Shown piece after piece: positions 22,600 to 34,327 of a stretch of DNA of 64,000 nucleotides (the stretch's first letter is position 1; each line of letters opens with the position of its first letter). Source of the stretch: Staphylotrichum longicolle (taxonomy: Eukaryota > Ascomycota > Sordariomycetes > Sordariales > Chaetomiaceae). Both the position numbers and the translations under genes were made by a program. Location of the stretch: positions 1,054,001 to 1,118,000 of the forward strand of contig JAHCVI010000006.1 in NCBI GenBank assembly GCA_019096155.1. Direction: 5' to 3'. The notes under the pieces were generated by a model, which was given only the letters and a program-made list of their open reading frames with translations, was not told the DNA's origin and ran no database searches.

Positions 22600-25560
22600 A
22601 GCACCTTCTTCATATCCACTGCTATATTCTAAGTATAGTCAGGCCTAGCCGGCCCGGTAGGTAAATTCGCTAGATTCTCCCTTACCTAAACAACAAGTTC
22701 TTTAGTAATACCTACGAATTTCTTCTTAAGCTCTTCAACCTATTGAAGCTTATAGCTACGACCGAAGATTCCTATACGAGGAGGCCGGCTATAATCGTAG
22801 GTTCCGATCTTATTGGGGCTCCAAGACTAAAGATCGTAACCTATAATGTAACGAATCGTTCGTCCTGACCCACTTCTGAAAGGGTCCCGAAGGTATATCT
22901 TGGTCAAATACAGAGATTCGGTAGAGCCAAAAGGTCTATAATAAGATATACTAATCTAGTCTCAATGAACTAGTGAAGTCCAACTGTAAATTGCTTACTA
23001 AGGAAGCTCTAAGCTCTCTTAACGAGTGACTAACTATCTAGCGTATATATATATAATAATTCCTTTAGATTACTATCGTCTTTGTATAATCCCTTGTATT
23101 AGCTTACCAAGATTACAAAGTAATCTCTATAAGCCTTGGTATTAGATTATAGTGCTGAGCCTATACTAAGCGTAATCCTTCTCTAATTGGTTGTTTAATA
23201 ATTAGACATTAGAGCTCCCTATACCCCGACTATAGCTCTTCCCGGCCGTATATATAGTTAGTCTATAATATAATACCCCTCCTTCTAGGCTTTCGACCCA
23301 AAAGCTTTAAAGCTTATTTCAAATACCGCCAACAACCTATACTTGTAAATGTAGTGTCTTTCCCTCCTATATCGTCGCTACGATGCTAATATTATAATAG
23401 GTCGTATTTAAAAGCGTCAATCTAAGAAAACCTAGGAGTATACTATATTTGCTTCTTTTATCGATTCCTTAGGTATACACGCTATACTTTATTCTTAGTA
23501 TTTTAAGTATAATCTAACCTACTATATCTTATAAGATTTATCCTAGTACAGCAAGTACGTCCGTTGTAGCTATTCTTATAATAGGTCTAGTATAGCTTCT
23601 ATTTATTAGTCTTGCCCTTTTATATATATTAATGCCTTTGCTAACTCCTTTAGTAACAAAAGTTATATCTAAGTAAAAGTAGGTAGAATAGGAGGAGGTA
23701 GATGCTAAAGAGGCCCTCTTTATCTTTTAAACCTAGCTCTAGATAGCCGTAGGCCGTCTAGCTTGTCTTTATCGTTAAAAACGCTTCTTTAAAGAGTACG
23801 GCTCCGAGTTATTCCATCGGAGAATATAGTCGTTAGATAAGATAGAAGAGGAGGATAGGAGGTTGTAAGCGTCTAAGGCCTTTATAACTAGCGACGTATA
23901 GTCGCTTGGCGCGGACATCCTATTTAACTAGTCCTCTCTTGGCCTAGATCTATCGGAAGCCGACTTAGCCGCTTTATTAGAGCCGGCTCCTATAGTCGAT
24001 CTAGGTTCCTCTAGTAGAACTCCTCTAGTTTCTCTAGATAGTAAAGGTTTATAGCTAGTTACTATAAGTTATCTTCTAACTTAAAATCTAACTATTTTAC
24101 TAAATACTATAGTTACCCTTTTATAATCTATAAATCTAGGATTTCTTCGATATTCTATTCTTCTTTTTTATCCTCGACCTCTACGTCTATAGTAAGTTAT
24201 ACATTCTTTAGTACTAGTTCTAAAAGTGAAATGTAAAAAACGTATATCCTAATATATATATCGTTGCTAGTAATGATAGTTGATAGTTAGATATCGAAAC
24301 TTTCTCTTCGATCCTAAATAGTCTAATCTTTTTGAAATCGAGTTTTCGACTTAGTCGTTTTATATAAAAGATTTCGTAAGATAAGGTAAACTTTATCTCC
24401 CTTTTCTAGGCAAGGACCTTCGAGCCTATATTTATCGTAATAATACTTTATCCTTTATCGGATAAACTCTAGCTCTTCTTTAAATATTGCATAGAGTGTA
24501 TATATCTAGTCTCTGCTTTAATAGCTACCCTAGGAACTACAACTTCGGGTCTCTAGTATAGGTCTACTTTATATCCGAAGTTCGCGAAGAATGGTATAAC
24601 TTTCGTAGATTTGGTTAGCTATATTATATACTAATTGTATAACTAGTAACAATATAACCTAGTTATCCTATTAGAAGTTGATAAATGACTAAAGGTATTA
24701 TTCTACAATCTAATTAAATCGTTCTATTTATCTATCTATCTATAGATAGTAAGCTGTCGAGAGCTTACTTTTTATACCTAGGCGCGTTATCAACGCTTGT
24801 TAAAACCTAGATACGAACTTAGTATCTCTATCTATAATCTACTCCTCCAGCTACCTATAGACTAAGGCTATATACTAGTAGATTATATCTATAAGTTATT
24901 CTACCGACTATATCTCCTTATATAGGATAAAGTAGCTCTATTTAGTAAATCGATCTACTAAGATAAGGATACTATTGAACTCTATTCCTATTATTATATC
25001 CTTAGAGAGTAGTAGCTTGGTAATAAAGTCTATCGTTACTAAGCTCTATAGTCATTCTATAACTAGCAATAGTTGTAAAAGTCTATATAATTTATATCGA
25101 GCCACCTTAGAGCGTATATAGGTATCGCAAGTACCTACTACCTCCCTGACTTGTTCCCTAAGTCTTAGGAAGTTATATCTTTATTATTTAATTCTAGTAA
25201 TAGTTTTAGTAACCCCTATATACCCCTTGAGTCTCGATTTATAGATTTCCTTAATTAGTTGCCTTTGATTATCTATACTATCGATTAGTAGTTAGGTAAT
25301 CTTTTCTTCCCTAAAGGTCATATAGTATTCCTTCTAATAGTTCTTATACTTACGCCGTTATATAGCCTTATAGTCTACGACCTACTATAGTCTAGGTTAG
25401 TATAGGTATAGTAGACTAGCTACTATAGTAGGTAGTATATTATCCTATTGGATTATCTTTAGAGTAAGGGTAGTAATACCTCTATTGCGTTACCAAAGTG
25501 ATCTAGTCTCTTATTTAAGGTATCTACTTTTGTAATCTAGAACATACTGTCGCTATATCT
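22600..25560 (-). mobile_element. Ty3/Gypsy retrotransposon remnant, RIP-degraded
   Basis: The base composition falls sharply here to AT-rich sequence full of CTATAG and TATAG words. Minus-strand reading with stops shows a Gypsy pol end: an integrase zinc-binding piece (REQVREVVGTCDTYIRSKVAR) around 25,080-25,200 and the integrase core TIDFITKLLLSKD...EFNSILILVDRFTK around 24,930-25,040. Stops fall at positions where Gln or Trp is expected. Reverse transcriptase should lie at higher coordinates but the element is interrupted near 25,560. No long terminal repeats could be matched by eye. Confidence 0.7.
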
Positions 25561-25636
25561 AGAAACAGCGTCCTTCCTGATCGGGTATAGCGCTCTATTA
25601 GACTCGCGTCCTTATACGGTCCCGCCGCGCGCGCCG

Positions 25637-25644
25637 TATAAATA
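25637..25644 (+). promoter_or_regulatory. TATA box of the second repeat element
   Basis: TATAAATA lies in a local GC-rich block (CCGCCGCGCGCGCCG just upstream) and is followed about 30 bases downstream by a pyrimidine-rich start region. The layout looks like a pol II promoter, perhaps of a long terminal repeat. Confidence 0.55.
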
Positions 25645-27869
25645 GAGCCCCTCCTCTCCAACGTCTCTTAATTGTACTCTCGACTTTTCTCCCTCCTACG
25701 TCGCCTTCGCTCGATCCCCCGCCTCCTTATCTGCTTCGCTCTTCCCCTACCCCCTCGTCTATAGCCCGCTAGCGCAATATCGCCGGCGCTCCGACGCCCA
25801 TTTCGCCAGGCTAGATGCCTAGCTCTTGCTATCTTTGGCGTCCTCTAGCCACCCGCTGTCGCGTCGCTAATCTAGACATTCTCGGCCTTCTACGGTACAT
25901 CTCGTCTACCGCGACTTTCGTCTTGACTATAGTCTCGACTAGGAGCTTCCTCTGCCCTTTGGAACTACCTAATACCCGCTTGGTTTCTCCCCGTCAGCGA
26001 TATCTCACCTCGTCCACCTCCCTCCCCTTTGCCTTCTAGGCTACCTCCCTTCGCCTAGAGGATCAATATACCTGCCTGCCGGGTAAGTCCCCCGTCCCCT
26101 CCTTCCCCTATGCAATTTGCAGGGCTTGCCTATCCTGACCAGTCAGCAAACTACTATAGGTATCGATTTCGTTATATACGAAAACACGGGGAGGTCTCCT
26201 CGTCTCGGTAAACCATTTTAGCTATAGTCGGACCGAATGCTAGCGGCGCGGCTATAGTGGGGTATACAGGTAACTAGCCTAACCTAACCGCGACCCATTT
26301 CTAGGCCACACGCTAAGCCGATTCGGCTGCGATAACGACGACGTAGCCTTGCTAACGCGGCCGCCTTGGCTTTTCCCGACGGCGAGGCAGATTAGGTCTA
26401 AAAAGGAGGAGCTAATCGGCGGAAAGGATAGCGCGTTTAAGACAGTTTAGGGAGAGTTGGGGAGATTCTACCTTGCTATAGGCAGCGCTAGCCATAGGAC
26501 GAAAAGGAGGAGGCGTATATAGGCGGATACGGAAGGCGTTCTAGGAGACGACGGGCTAACCCCTGCTTCGGCTAAGCCGATCTAGGCAACTTCTAGCGAT
26601 ATTATAGATCATACGGCCTTAGGCCAAGGGCCGTGATTCGTAGCGATACGATATCCTACGGCGGCCCCTTTTTCTCGGGCTCCTTCCCATCTCGGCAATA
26701 GTATAATTGGCAGAGTTTACAAGGGACTAGTAAGCCGAGACCTCGTCACTACGCTACCCGCGGCCCCTATACCCCCTAGGGAACGCATTCGACAAGGCGT
26801 TTCGCGGCCGAGTATATTTTTTGCAAGTATATTTCTTACGAGCCCGTTTAAGAGCGGAGGGAAGAGTAGAGGGTCGGGGAGGCCGAGGAGGCTGAGGAGG
26901 CTAGGGAAGTTAGTTCCAAGCTCCTTGCCAATCCCGAGGTCGAGTCTGCCTTTCTCCGTATAGGCAATTATATTGTGGTCGTTCCCTAGCGTTCTAGCAA
27001 TGCGACGATAGCCGACTTACACGCCAAATGCTTCTAGAGCTATTCTTACAACATTTGGTATATTCTCTACGTTACTATTATAGTCTCTCGCAAAGCGCGC
27101 GACAAAAATCTCCCTCGACCGCCAGGTCTTTTACACCCCTACTATAGTAGTAGTCCCTAAACCTATAAGCTATAGTCCTCGGGCTTGAGAGGAGCGCCCC
27201 CCTATAGCGATCCTTAGGGTTTCTTTGACCCTATCGCCACTATAGAGTATATAGGATCTACAACCCAGTAGTGCTAGGGGGTCGTAGGCCGATATAATCC
27301 TAATCCCAACCGATGACGAGCTTAATAATCTCAATGGCCGATCCGATATATCTTTTGGATCGCTTAGCGGGCTTCTATCAGAGGCGCGTAATATAGTTCA
27401 ACCCGGCTGTATTTCTAATATAGGTATATGCCTAGATCTCGCATTCCTTGGCAGGCTAATGTATTGACTTGACTAAGTAGGCAAAGGCGTCGACGCTACT
27501 TCTGACGATTACAATGCCTCGGAGCCCTTGGTTACTAGTATGGCTAGCCTAGGTAATAAACCGCTTACCTTACCTATAACTCTATACGCAGAGCAGGACC
27601 GACCTATTCTAGTGTTCGCGGTATCTGACCCTTTGCCTATATACGCGAGATAGTCTCGCATTCCGGTTGACAGGTATCCTAAGCATCCGAACATATATTA
27701 GAGTTGCCATCGGTTTCTAAAGGCCTAGGAGGATGACAGGGGTAATAAGGGTGACAAGCCCAAGCCTAATCCGGCTAATGCTAGACTACCCCTACCGCTA
27801 CCTAATAGCTAACTTGAAGCGGACTACTACCCTACCGATAAAATATATCCTAGCACGCTGCCCTAAGTA

Positions 27870-28340
27870 GTAGAGAGCTAGGCATATATATCTACACTAC
27901 CGGACGACGAGAGTACCAGCGAGCCCTGACTAGTAGATGCCGAGCCATGCCTTTGGCCCCCGAGCCCAAGCGGCGCTACGTCCGGTTATAGGGATCTACT
28001 ACAGAGGTCCGGCAGTCGCGGCTTCTCCTAACGTCGTAATTACCATAACGACAACGATCGAACAAGTAGCCTAGAACACCCTTGCCTTTTCACCTTAGAC
28101 GATAGAGGAGAGCGTATAGTATATCTAGTCACGCTACCTAACGACGAGAGCACTAGCGAGCTCGAATCGGCAGATGCCGAACTCAATCCGGCTAATGCCG
28201 AGCCGTACCTTCAGCCTTAGAATCGATACGGTACTACCTCTAGTCGCGAGATCGGTCTACGACAGAGGTCCAGCAGCTCCTACTACTCTCGCCTCTCTTA
28301 GTATTGTAGTTATCGTAACGATAGCGATCGTAAGGTAGTA
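27870..28340 (+). repeat. Imperfect tandem duplication of about 260 bp
   Basis: Two segments, about 27,930-28,070 and 28,190-28,335, share the same order of words (CTACxACAGAGGTCCxGCAG, then GTAATTACCATAACGA / GTAGTTATCGTAACGA). This indicates an internal duplication within the decayed element's protein-coding part, encoding repeated acidic and Arg/Ser-rich blocks. Confidence 0.55.
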
Positions 28341-29524
28341 GAATCCGACCGGCCGAAGCCTGCCACGGACCCGCACCGTCGGTCCTAGAGTCTATATAGC
28401 GCTGCCTCCAGCCCTAGGGTTAAAACGTAGCGGTCGTCTGATCTTTTAGTCCAGGACGACAGAAGGGAGTAAAACAAGGGTTTTATTACACTACCGAGGT
28501 CGCCGGTCGATGAGGGCAGCAACGCACCTAAGCTGGCTCATGCTGAGCCACCGCACAAACGCCGCGGCGTACGCACTTTACCCCCCCGCCGAAAAACACC
28601 CAAGCCGCAGACCCATCGCGCAGGCCAGGCTCGAAGGCGAACAATTCAGCGCCTAAAGCCTCACCGAAGCCAGGGACAGCAGCGTAAAGGCAGCTCTATC
28701 GCGCCGCCACGAGCACAGGAGGTACAGCCCCCCGCCAGCCAAGTCAGCGCCAAGCGTCAGCGCCACCTCGGCCGTCATCGACATTCCAGTACCGATGATA
28801 GGGAGGACTACTATCCGAGTGCGTATAGCGACACCAAGTATAGCGAGGATAAGGCTCTCCAACCACCGCGACGCAAGCGCTATAGGGCAAGCACTACAAC
28901 ATATACGGCCGAAAAGACAGCCCCTTAGCAGCAGATATATCCGGGCTATAGCGACTCTTCGAAAGAAGCTCGGAGACTATCCCGACACCTGAGGTGCTAG
29001 CGCAATGCTACCTATTCGTTATTATCACGAGAGCCTACTTTGGAAAGGGATACCAAGATAGATAGAACCCCTGCCGCAATGTTTGAGGAATAGCCCCTTG
29101 GAAACGCGGTCCTCAAGCGCGTTACAATGAACGGCTCGCCACCTACTTTTATACTATAGTTTACCTAGGGTCCGTATACAAAATATAGAGCGGGGCACTA
29201 TAGGACGGAGAGCTAGGGCGTTATTCCCTCTATAAAGAGGCGCTAGCTAGCGAGATAGAAGAGCAATAGGTTTATAAAGGACAAGGTCAAGCCGGCTTTA
29301 ACTTCAAGGAGGGCGAGATATACGCTAGCGGACGACTCGAAGATCCGTCAGCTAAAGGAGCAAGGACTTTCTTAGATCGCGATCGCCAAGTAGTTCCTAG
29401 GACGTTCTCTAGGGGCTATTGAAGTTAGGTATTACACTAAGCTTAAGACTTAACCCTCTTGTAAGGCTCTATAACTATATGATGACTCTCGAACGCCTTT
29501 AGTAGTCGACGATGTCGGCGAGGA

Positions 29525-29700
29525 AGAGTAGGGCGTCGAGGAGATTTATAAGGCGAGAAAGCTGGCTAATGGCAGCGTAGAACTCCTTATGAAATGGGAA
29601 GGTAGTAAGGAGATATAGGTGCCTTACGAGAACGTAGCAGAGACGGAGGCGCTTGACAAGTATAAGCGCCTCTATAGGACGTTGACTATAGATACTATAG
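29525..29700 (+). pseudogene. Chromodomain remnant
   Basis: The frame reads VEEIYKARKLANGSVELLMK then WEGSKEI-stop-VPYENVAE, matching a chromodomain (aromatic and W-G core, then WxPxENV). A TAG stands where the Trp of the TWxPxEN motif is expected, a TGG to TAG change. Chromodomains cap chromovirus integrases but also occur in host proteins. Confidence 0.7.
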
Positions 29701-29930
29701 ATGCTACTTAAGGATTTGCCTCGGCTGCGAATGCTTACCTTGTTCTGCGTTTTGTTGGTGCTTACTAGAGAAGCGCTTCATTTCTATACTCACTTGGCCG
29801 CCTAGCTATAGTAGTATGCGAGAGGCCACAAGAGGCGTGCTTACCCTATACAAAACGTCAGGGTGGGTTGATCCGTGAAGACATTATCTCAAGACATTAG
29901 CTTGGAGGCGCGGCTTCCCCCTAATAGCGG

Positions 29931-30620
29931 ACCGAACTGCTAAAGAGGCCGCGATATCGCTACAAAAAGAAACGGAGCAACGTAAAAATATACAATACTA
30001 GGGATTTACTGGTCGCCACCGACCCAACTACTAATCTGGCTTTCAAAAGCTTGTCTTTTCGGGGAAGAGGGGTCAAAAAACGGGGGGTCTCGGGACCTAA
30101 AAACGGGCGCCTCTTTTCCTCTGTTAGTGCTGTCGGTTTCAAGAAAACGGCGAACCAGCTGTGCCGCAAAACCATACTAGTGAGCGGCACAGTAGCCAAT
30201 CGAGCCCTGCTAGCAAGGGAATGACGAGCTGAGAATGCGCTGCCGCTCCGCGTGTTGTTTGACCGACGACATCCGACTCCTCCGCGTCCTTCCCAGCGAT
30301 GACGACGACGACGACGACGACAGGCTCGCGGAGGCCGTTACAGCGATGATGCCCTCCTTGGTTGTAGATGTTTGTTCCTTAGAACAGCTGAGATGCAGCG
30401 GGTTTGGAGGCCCAAAGCCCGGGTTCCAACCCGAAATGGGGGGTTTATAGCCTGAGGCCATAAGGCATCATTTCTTAGTCACCTATCACATCCACACAAG
30501 AGGGTGCCTTCAGGCCAAGGCTGTTGACACCCTCTTGGCTTCCCCTCCCCTCTGCACTCCACTCTGCACTCCACTCTACGCTCGCAACCCGCGGCGGGCA
30601 CTGTCAAATCGCCCGCATCC
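29931..30620. other. Junction sequence and promoter of the patatin gene
   Basis: Composition returns to normal. A GACGAC microsatellite lies at about 30,299-30,322. The final 100 bases are C/T-rich, as in fungal promoters, with CACTCTGCACTCCACTCTGC direct repeats at about 30,555-30,578. Confidence 0.45.
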
Positions 30621-32345
30621 ATGGCGGAACAAACGACAGATGCGCCTCCACGTACGGTCCAACCCGAAGGCCTAGGGCCCCGTCGTCGCCTCCGTGTTTT
30701 GTGTTTAGGTGAGCCTCTTTCGAATTCCTAAGCGAACAGTTCGGCGCTGACTTGGTGAAAGACGGCGGGGGTGTTCGAGGCCTCTCATCGTTGTACATCC
30801 TCCAGCGATTGATGTATCGCATCCGACCGGAAAACGACCCGAAAAATTTACCCAGACCATGCGAGGTGTTTGACGTGATTATCGGGACAAGCACGGGCGG
30901 ACTGATTGCCATCATGTTGGGATTACTAGTGAGTTAAAACGCGCACAGCTCATCCACTTCCTTCGCTCTAGGGCTGATTGGTTATCCCGCATAATAGGAG
31001 ATGAGCATCCAGTCTTGCATCGAAGCCTACACGGCTCTAGCCAAAGATATCTTCACACCCAGGATCCGCACGAAACTGGCCGGCGCATTCTTGTACAACT
31101 TGTTTGGTTTTGCAACGTTTTCCGCGAAGAAGCTCGAAGCAGGCATCAAGAAGGTCATCCAAAAGAATAAGCCGCAGGCACCGACATCTACTACCCCCAG
31201 CGGGAATTCGAACGGCCAGCACGAAGAAACCGCCGAGAATGCTGCCGCAGAAGACATGCCAATGTTAGGGAGCGGGCGGAAATGTAAAGTGTACGTGTGC
31301 TTGGGTATTCACTAAATCTCGTACGTGGATGGCTAACTTAGGCTCCCTTTTTTATACTTCTAGCTTTGTTTGCACTATTATAGAAAACCATCGCGCCTAC
31401 CGGATTCGCAGCTACCAGTCGAAGAAAGAGCCAGGTCTTCCCATCGCAGTCTAGGAGGCTGCACGGGCGACATCGGCAGCTCCGACTTTCTTTGACCCGT
31501 TACAGGTCGGAAACATGACAACGCTGAGAGACGGTGGCCTCCGCAATAACAACCCAGTCATAGAGGCCATAAACGAGATCGAGTCTAAGTTCGGCGTCAC
31601 AGATTCGGACATTGCTTGTTTGGTAAGCATTGGTACAGGTGTCTCCAAGACGGACTTCTTGCGCGACAACCTGAAATCCGTGGCCGAAGCTTGCGCCAAA
31701 ATCGCGACAGACACTGAAGAGACCGAGGCCACCTTCCGCCGTCTCTACGCCACGCTTGGCAAACCACTACACGAGCGCTATTTCCGCTTCGAGGTTGAAC
31801 AAGGCTTGCAGGAAATGGGCATAGAAGAGTAGAAGAAGATATCGCAAGTCTTTGGCGTCACCACGACCTATCTTAACACTGGTCCGCGCCCGGAAATGAT
31901 GGGAAGATGCACGGCCCTGCTTCCAGTGGTCACCGCAGCGGAAGGAGAGGGACCAGAACCAGAGTAAGAGATCTAGTCAGGCAAGCAGAGGCTGAGCAAT
32001 GCAACTAATATTCCTTCCAAGACGTGAATCCCAGACAATTTTCAGTATAGCTAATAGAGGCGGAGACGACTCTTCAGTAACGAGTGAGTACAGAAAGCAT
32101 TACGGATGCTATATTATAGTTGCTGACCCAGCCACAGACCGCCCCATCTTGCACCCACGGGCTAGCCAAACGGAGGAGCTGCCGCAAACATCGCCGTCGT
32201 CAGTAGAAGGCAACCGGGGGGGCTCGTTCAACAATTCCTACGGCTCTAGCACCCAAAACATCAACAGCATCACTACTGGCTCTAGCTCCACCAATGTTGC
32301 ACAGCATCAGACCATCCATCAGACCATTAGTAAGGAGATCCAATA
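30621..32345 (+). pseudogene. Patatin-like phospholipase, broken by two TAG codons
   Basis: Patatin-like proteins cleave phospholipid acyl chains; in fungi they serve as effector domains of NLR-type proteins. Introns 30709-30761, 30929-30997 and 31291-31363 join exons reading RVLCLDGGGVRGLSSLYIL (oxyanion motif), VIIGTSTGGLIAIM (nucleophile elbow GxSxG) and LRDGGLRNNNP (catalytic Asp in DGG). Two in-frame TAG codons, at 31452-31454 (AV-stop-EAARATSAAPTFF) and 31830-31832 (GIEE-stop-KKISQV), stand where Trp is expected. After a likely intron (donor GTAAGA near 31,962) the frame continues YGCYIIVADPATD and ends in a Gly/Ser/Asn/Gln-rich tail before the stop near 32,345. Catalytic residues themselves are intact. 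Confidence 0.8.
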
Positions 32346-32466
32346 GTTAGGCTCACAAGTACATCGTCGCTGGTACCAACATTTCCACTGCCCGCTAGTT
32401 CTTTCAGTGTTATTTCAGTTTACCAACATAACTCTATGCATATTCCTGACAAGTTGAACTATAGAG

Positions 32467-33292
32467 GTTGTGAAGCGCATGCACCTTCCAACAGCCAACT
32501 GGTTTGCTGAGGGATTTAGCCAGCCGGAATACCATGTTGGCCGTCTCCTGACTGCTCAGCATGACGAACAACGTACCAGTCGCCTCCAACGTGACCTGGA
32601 AAGGGCTCTCGAAGAGGAACGGCAAAGGCATGTCTATGCTATTATAAAGCTCATCTCTACCTGTTTACTACACTAAACTAAGCTAACTATCCAACGATCA
32701 AGCAGACTAGCACTTGCAAGCATTCGGGACCCGGATCCTATGGTCGTCGCTATCTCATCTTTCATGAATGAATACCAACAAGAAGTCCTCTTACAGCTGC
32801 ACTTCTTTCCTGATCCCAGCCAGCAGAAAGCACTCTTTCAAACGATGCTGAAAATGACCAAGGGTCAAATCGACCACGACCCGGAGACAGGCCGTACCCT
32901 GCTCCACTGGTTTGCGATGAACGGCGTTAGTCACCTCATTCCTAAGCTTGTTGATATCGGGTTCGCAGTCAACGAGACCGATTCTGATAAGAGAACACCC
33001 CTGCATCTCGCGGTAATATGCAACCAATACGAGGCGGTTCGGTCTCTGATTGAGGAGTGCGGAGCGGATGTCCATGCCAAGGATTGGCCTGGCATACTGC
33101 CTTGGAACCAGTCACTAATAATCGACTAGGGGAACGATGCGGCGGACAATGAGGCGCGTATAGCGTCAAAGCGGAGGATCATCAGGCTTCTAGCGAAATG
33201 TACCGACTTGGAGCGCGTTCACAATCTGTGGTCAAGGAAAGCATTGGAAAAGTTGAAGAAAAACCCGGATACGGATATCGTTGTTATAATTT
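32467..33292 (+). pseudogene. Ankyrin-repeat segment downstream of the patatin gene
   Basis: After a charged helical piece (RTSRLQRDLERALEEERQR) the frame encodes ankyrin repeats (TGRTLLHWFAMNGVSHLI, DKRTPLHLAVICNQYEAV, CGADVHAKDWPG). A TAG at about 33,127 interrupts the frame, which then continues NDAADNEARIASKRRIIRLL to a stop near 33,292. It may be the C-terminal part of the same patatin gene or a second gene; the intervening region has stops in all readings I tried. Confidence 0.6.
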
Positions 33293-33297
33293 AGCGA

Positions 33298-33775
33298 GCT
33301 ATTTAGGGGGGACAAAGGCCAGGATTCCTCTTGAGTTTGCCTATAGCTAGGAGAAAGAGACGAACCCTTATACAAGAGCGAGTATACAAGCTCGTTATAC
33401 CAGGTGCTATCATCTGTCGGATCCCACATCCACTTCAGGCCAACAGCCAGGACAACAACAAACACACTACGGCCGGGATACTCGCCCATCAGCCGCCCCA
33501 TAGCCTCCTCAACGAACTCTGTCCACTGCCCAGGCGAGACATAGTCGGGGGGCCTACACAGAACCCAGAGGATGGCCCGCGAAGCCATAGGCACCGGAAC
33601 TCCTACTGGCAGGGAGGGGTCGAGCGGCGCCGGTATATACCTCTTCGCGACCAGCACAGGCCCAAGGAAGGCGTTGACGGCGTAGGGCGGCAGTCCACGA
33701 CGGGCCAGGCCGAGGAAGTAAAGCGCGAGAATGCTCCCCCATACGTAGTAATGGACCACATCCTCGGAGGGGGAA
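33298..33775 (-). CDS. Hypothetical protein, about 150 aa, start unclear
   Basis: No family recognised. An open frame reads VHYYVWGSILALYFLGLARR, APLDPSLPVGVPVPMASRAI, GQWTEFVEEAMGRLM, SVFVVVLAVGLKWMWDPTDD. The composition is protein-like, with alternating hydrophobic and charged segments and no stop. There is no in-frame ATG at its 5' end, so an upstream exon, or decay, is likely. It ends opposite the end of the ankyrin segment. Confidence 0.4.
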
Positions 33776-34327
33776 GGGTGAGAGAAGAGAAGACGAGCAT
33801 TCCTATTCTAAAGCGATAAGTCTCTTAGAGTCAACCGTCTCACCACGGGCTTCGCCATCCCGCCCGGTCCTCTCCCGCGCTCGCACACGCCTAGAGGGCA
33901 AGGAGACCTAGGGGGATCGTTTTGTCGACCAATCCCCGCGAATCTAGCGTCCTATTTTAGAAGCTGTCTGCTTGCGCTCACTAGCGCTGTAATGCATTTG
34001 ACTACGATAACGCATCGCGATCCGCCTCGACACGCGGCACTTGTGACCATTACCCCTAACGTGCAGGAGCAGGATCTCCATTCACTGGAGTCGAGCTGTG
34101 CACAGATGCCATCGCTGTTGCAGAGCGAGAGAGCCCAGTGGAGAGCAAGGGAGCCCAGTGCAGAGCAGAGTAAGGGAGCCCGGCAGGACGAGAGGCGCTT
34201 GTATATAGAGTTGCTGATAGACAGGCATCATAAACTTCGGGCGCAGCACCGAGTAAAAATTTCTCCAGAACCTTAGAGATGGAAGAAAAAGGAGCTCTGA
34301 ACAGGTATCGTACTAAAATACTGCTAG
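33776..34327. other. Intergenic, nothing recognised
   Basis: Contains a short repeated word (GAGAGCCCAGTG / GAGCCCAGTGCAGAG) at about 34,128-34,165. Otherwise no feature. Confidence 0.4.

Larger units (their letters stand above)
25560..29930 (+). mobile_element. Second decayed repeat element with chromodomain remnant
   Basis: The sequence becomes less AT-rich at about 25,560, with a TATA box at 25,637 followed by a pyrimidine-rich leader. From about 27,700 to 29,000 a charged, Arg/Ser/Pro-rich reading frame is seen with repeated acidic segments, and at 29,530-29,690 a chromodomain remnant. CAG/TGG to TAG changes are frequent. Identity is uncertain: it could be an internally deleted chromovirus-type Gypsy element, or a decayed host gene family with a chromodomain. 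No reverse transcriptase or transposase motif was found, and terminal repeats were not matched. Confidence 0.45.

Noticed and set aside
25560..25700. Long terminal repeat at the TATA-box region
   Set aside because: No second copy of this sequence was found near 29.7-29.95 kb, so an LTR could not be supported.
22600..30000. Possible tRNA or rRNA genes in the AT-rich block
   Set aside because: No cloverleaf with A and B box spacing or rRNA-like sequence could be recognised by eye; a covariance-model scan would be needed.
30210..30461. Open frame with Ser/Asp runs near 30.3 kb
   Set aside because: Produced by a GAC/CGT microsatellite just upstream of the patatin gene.
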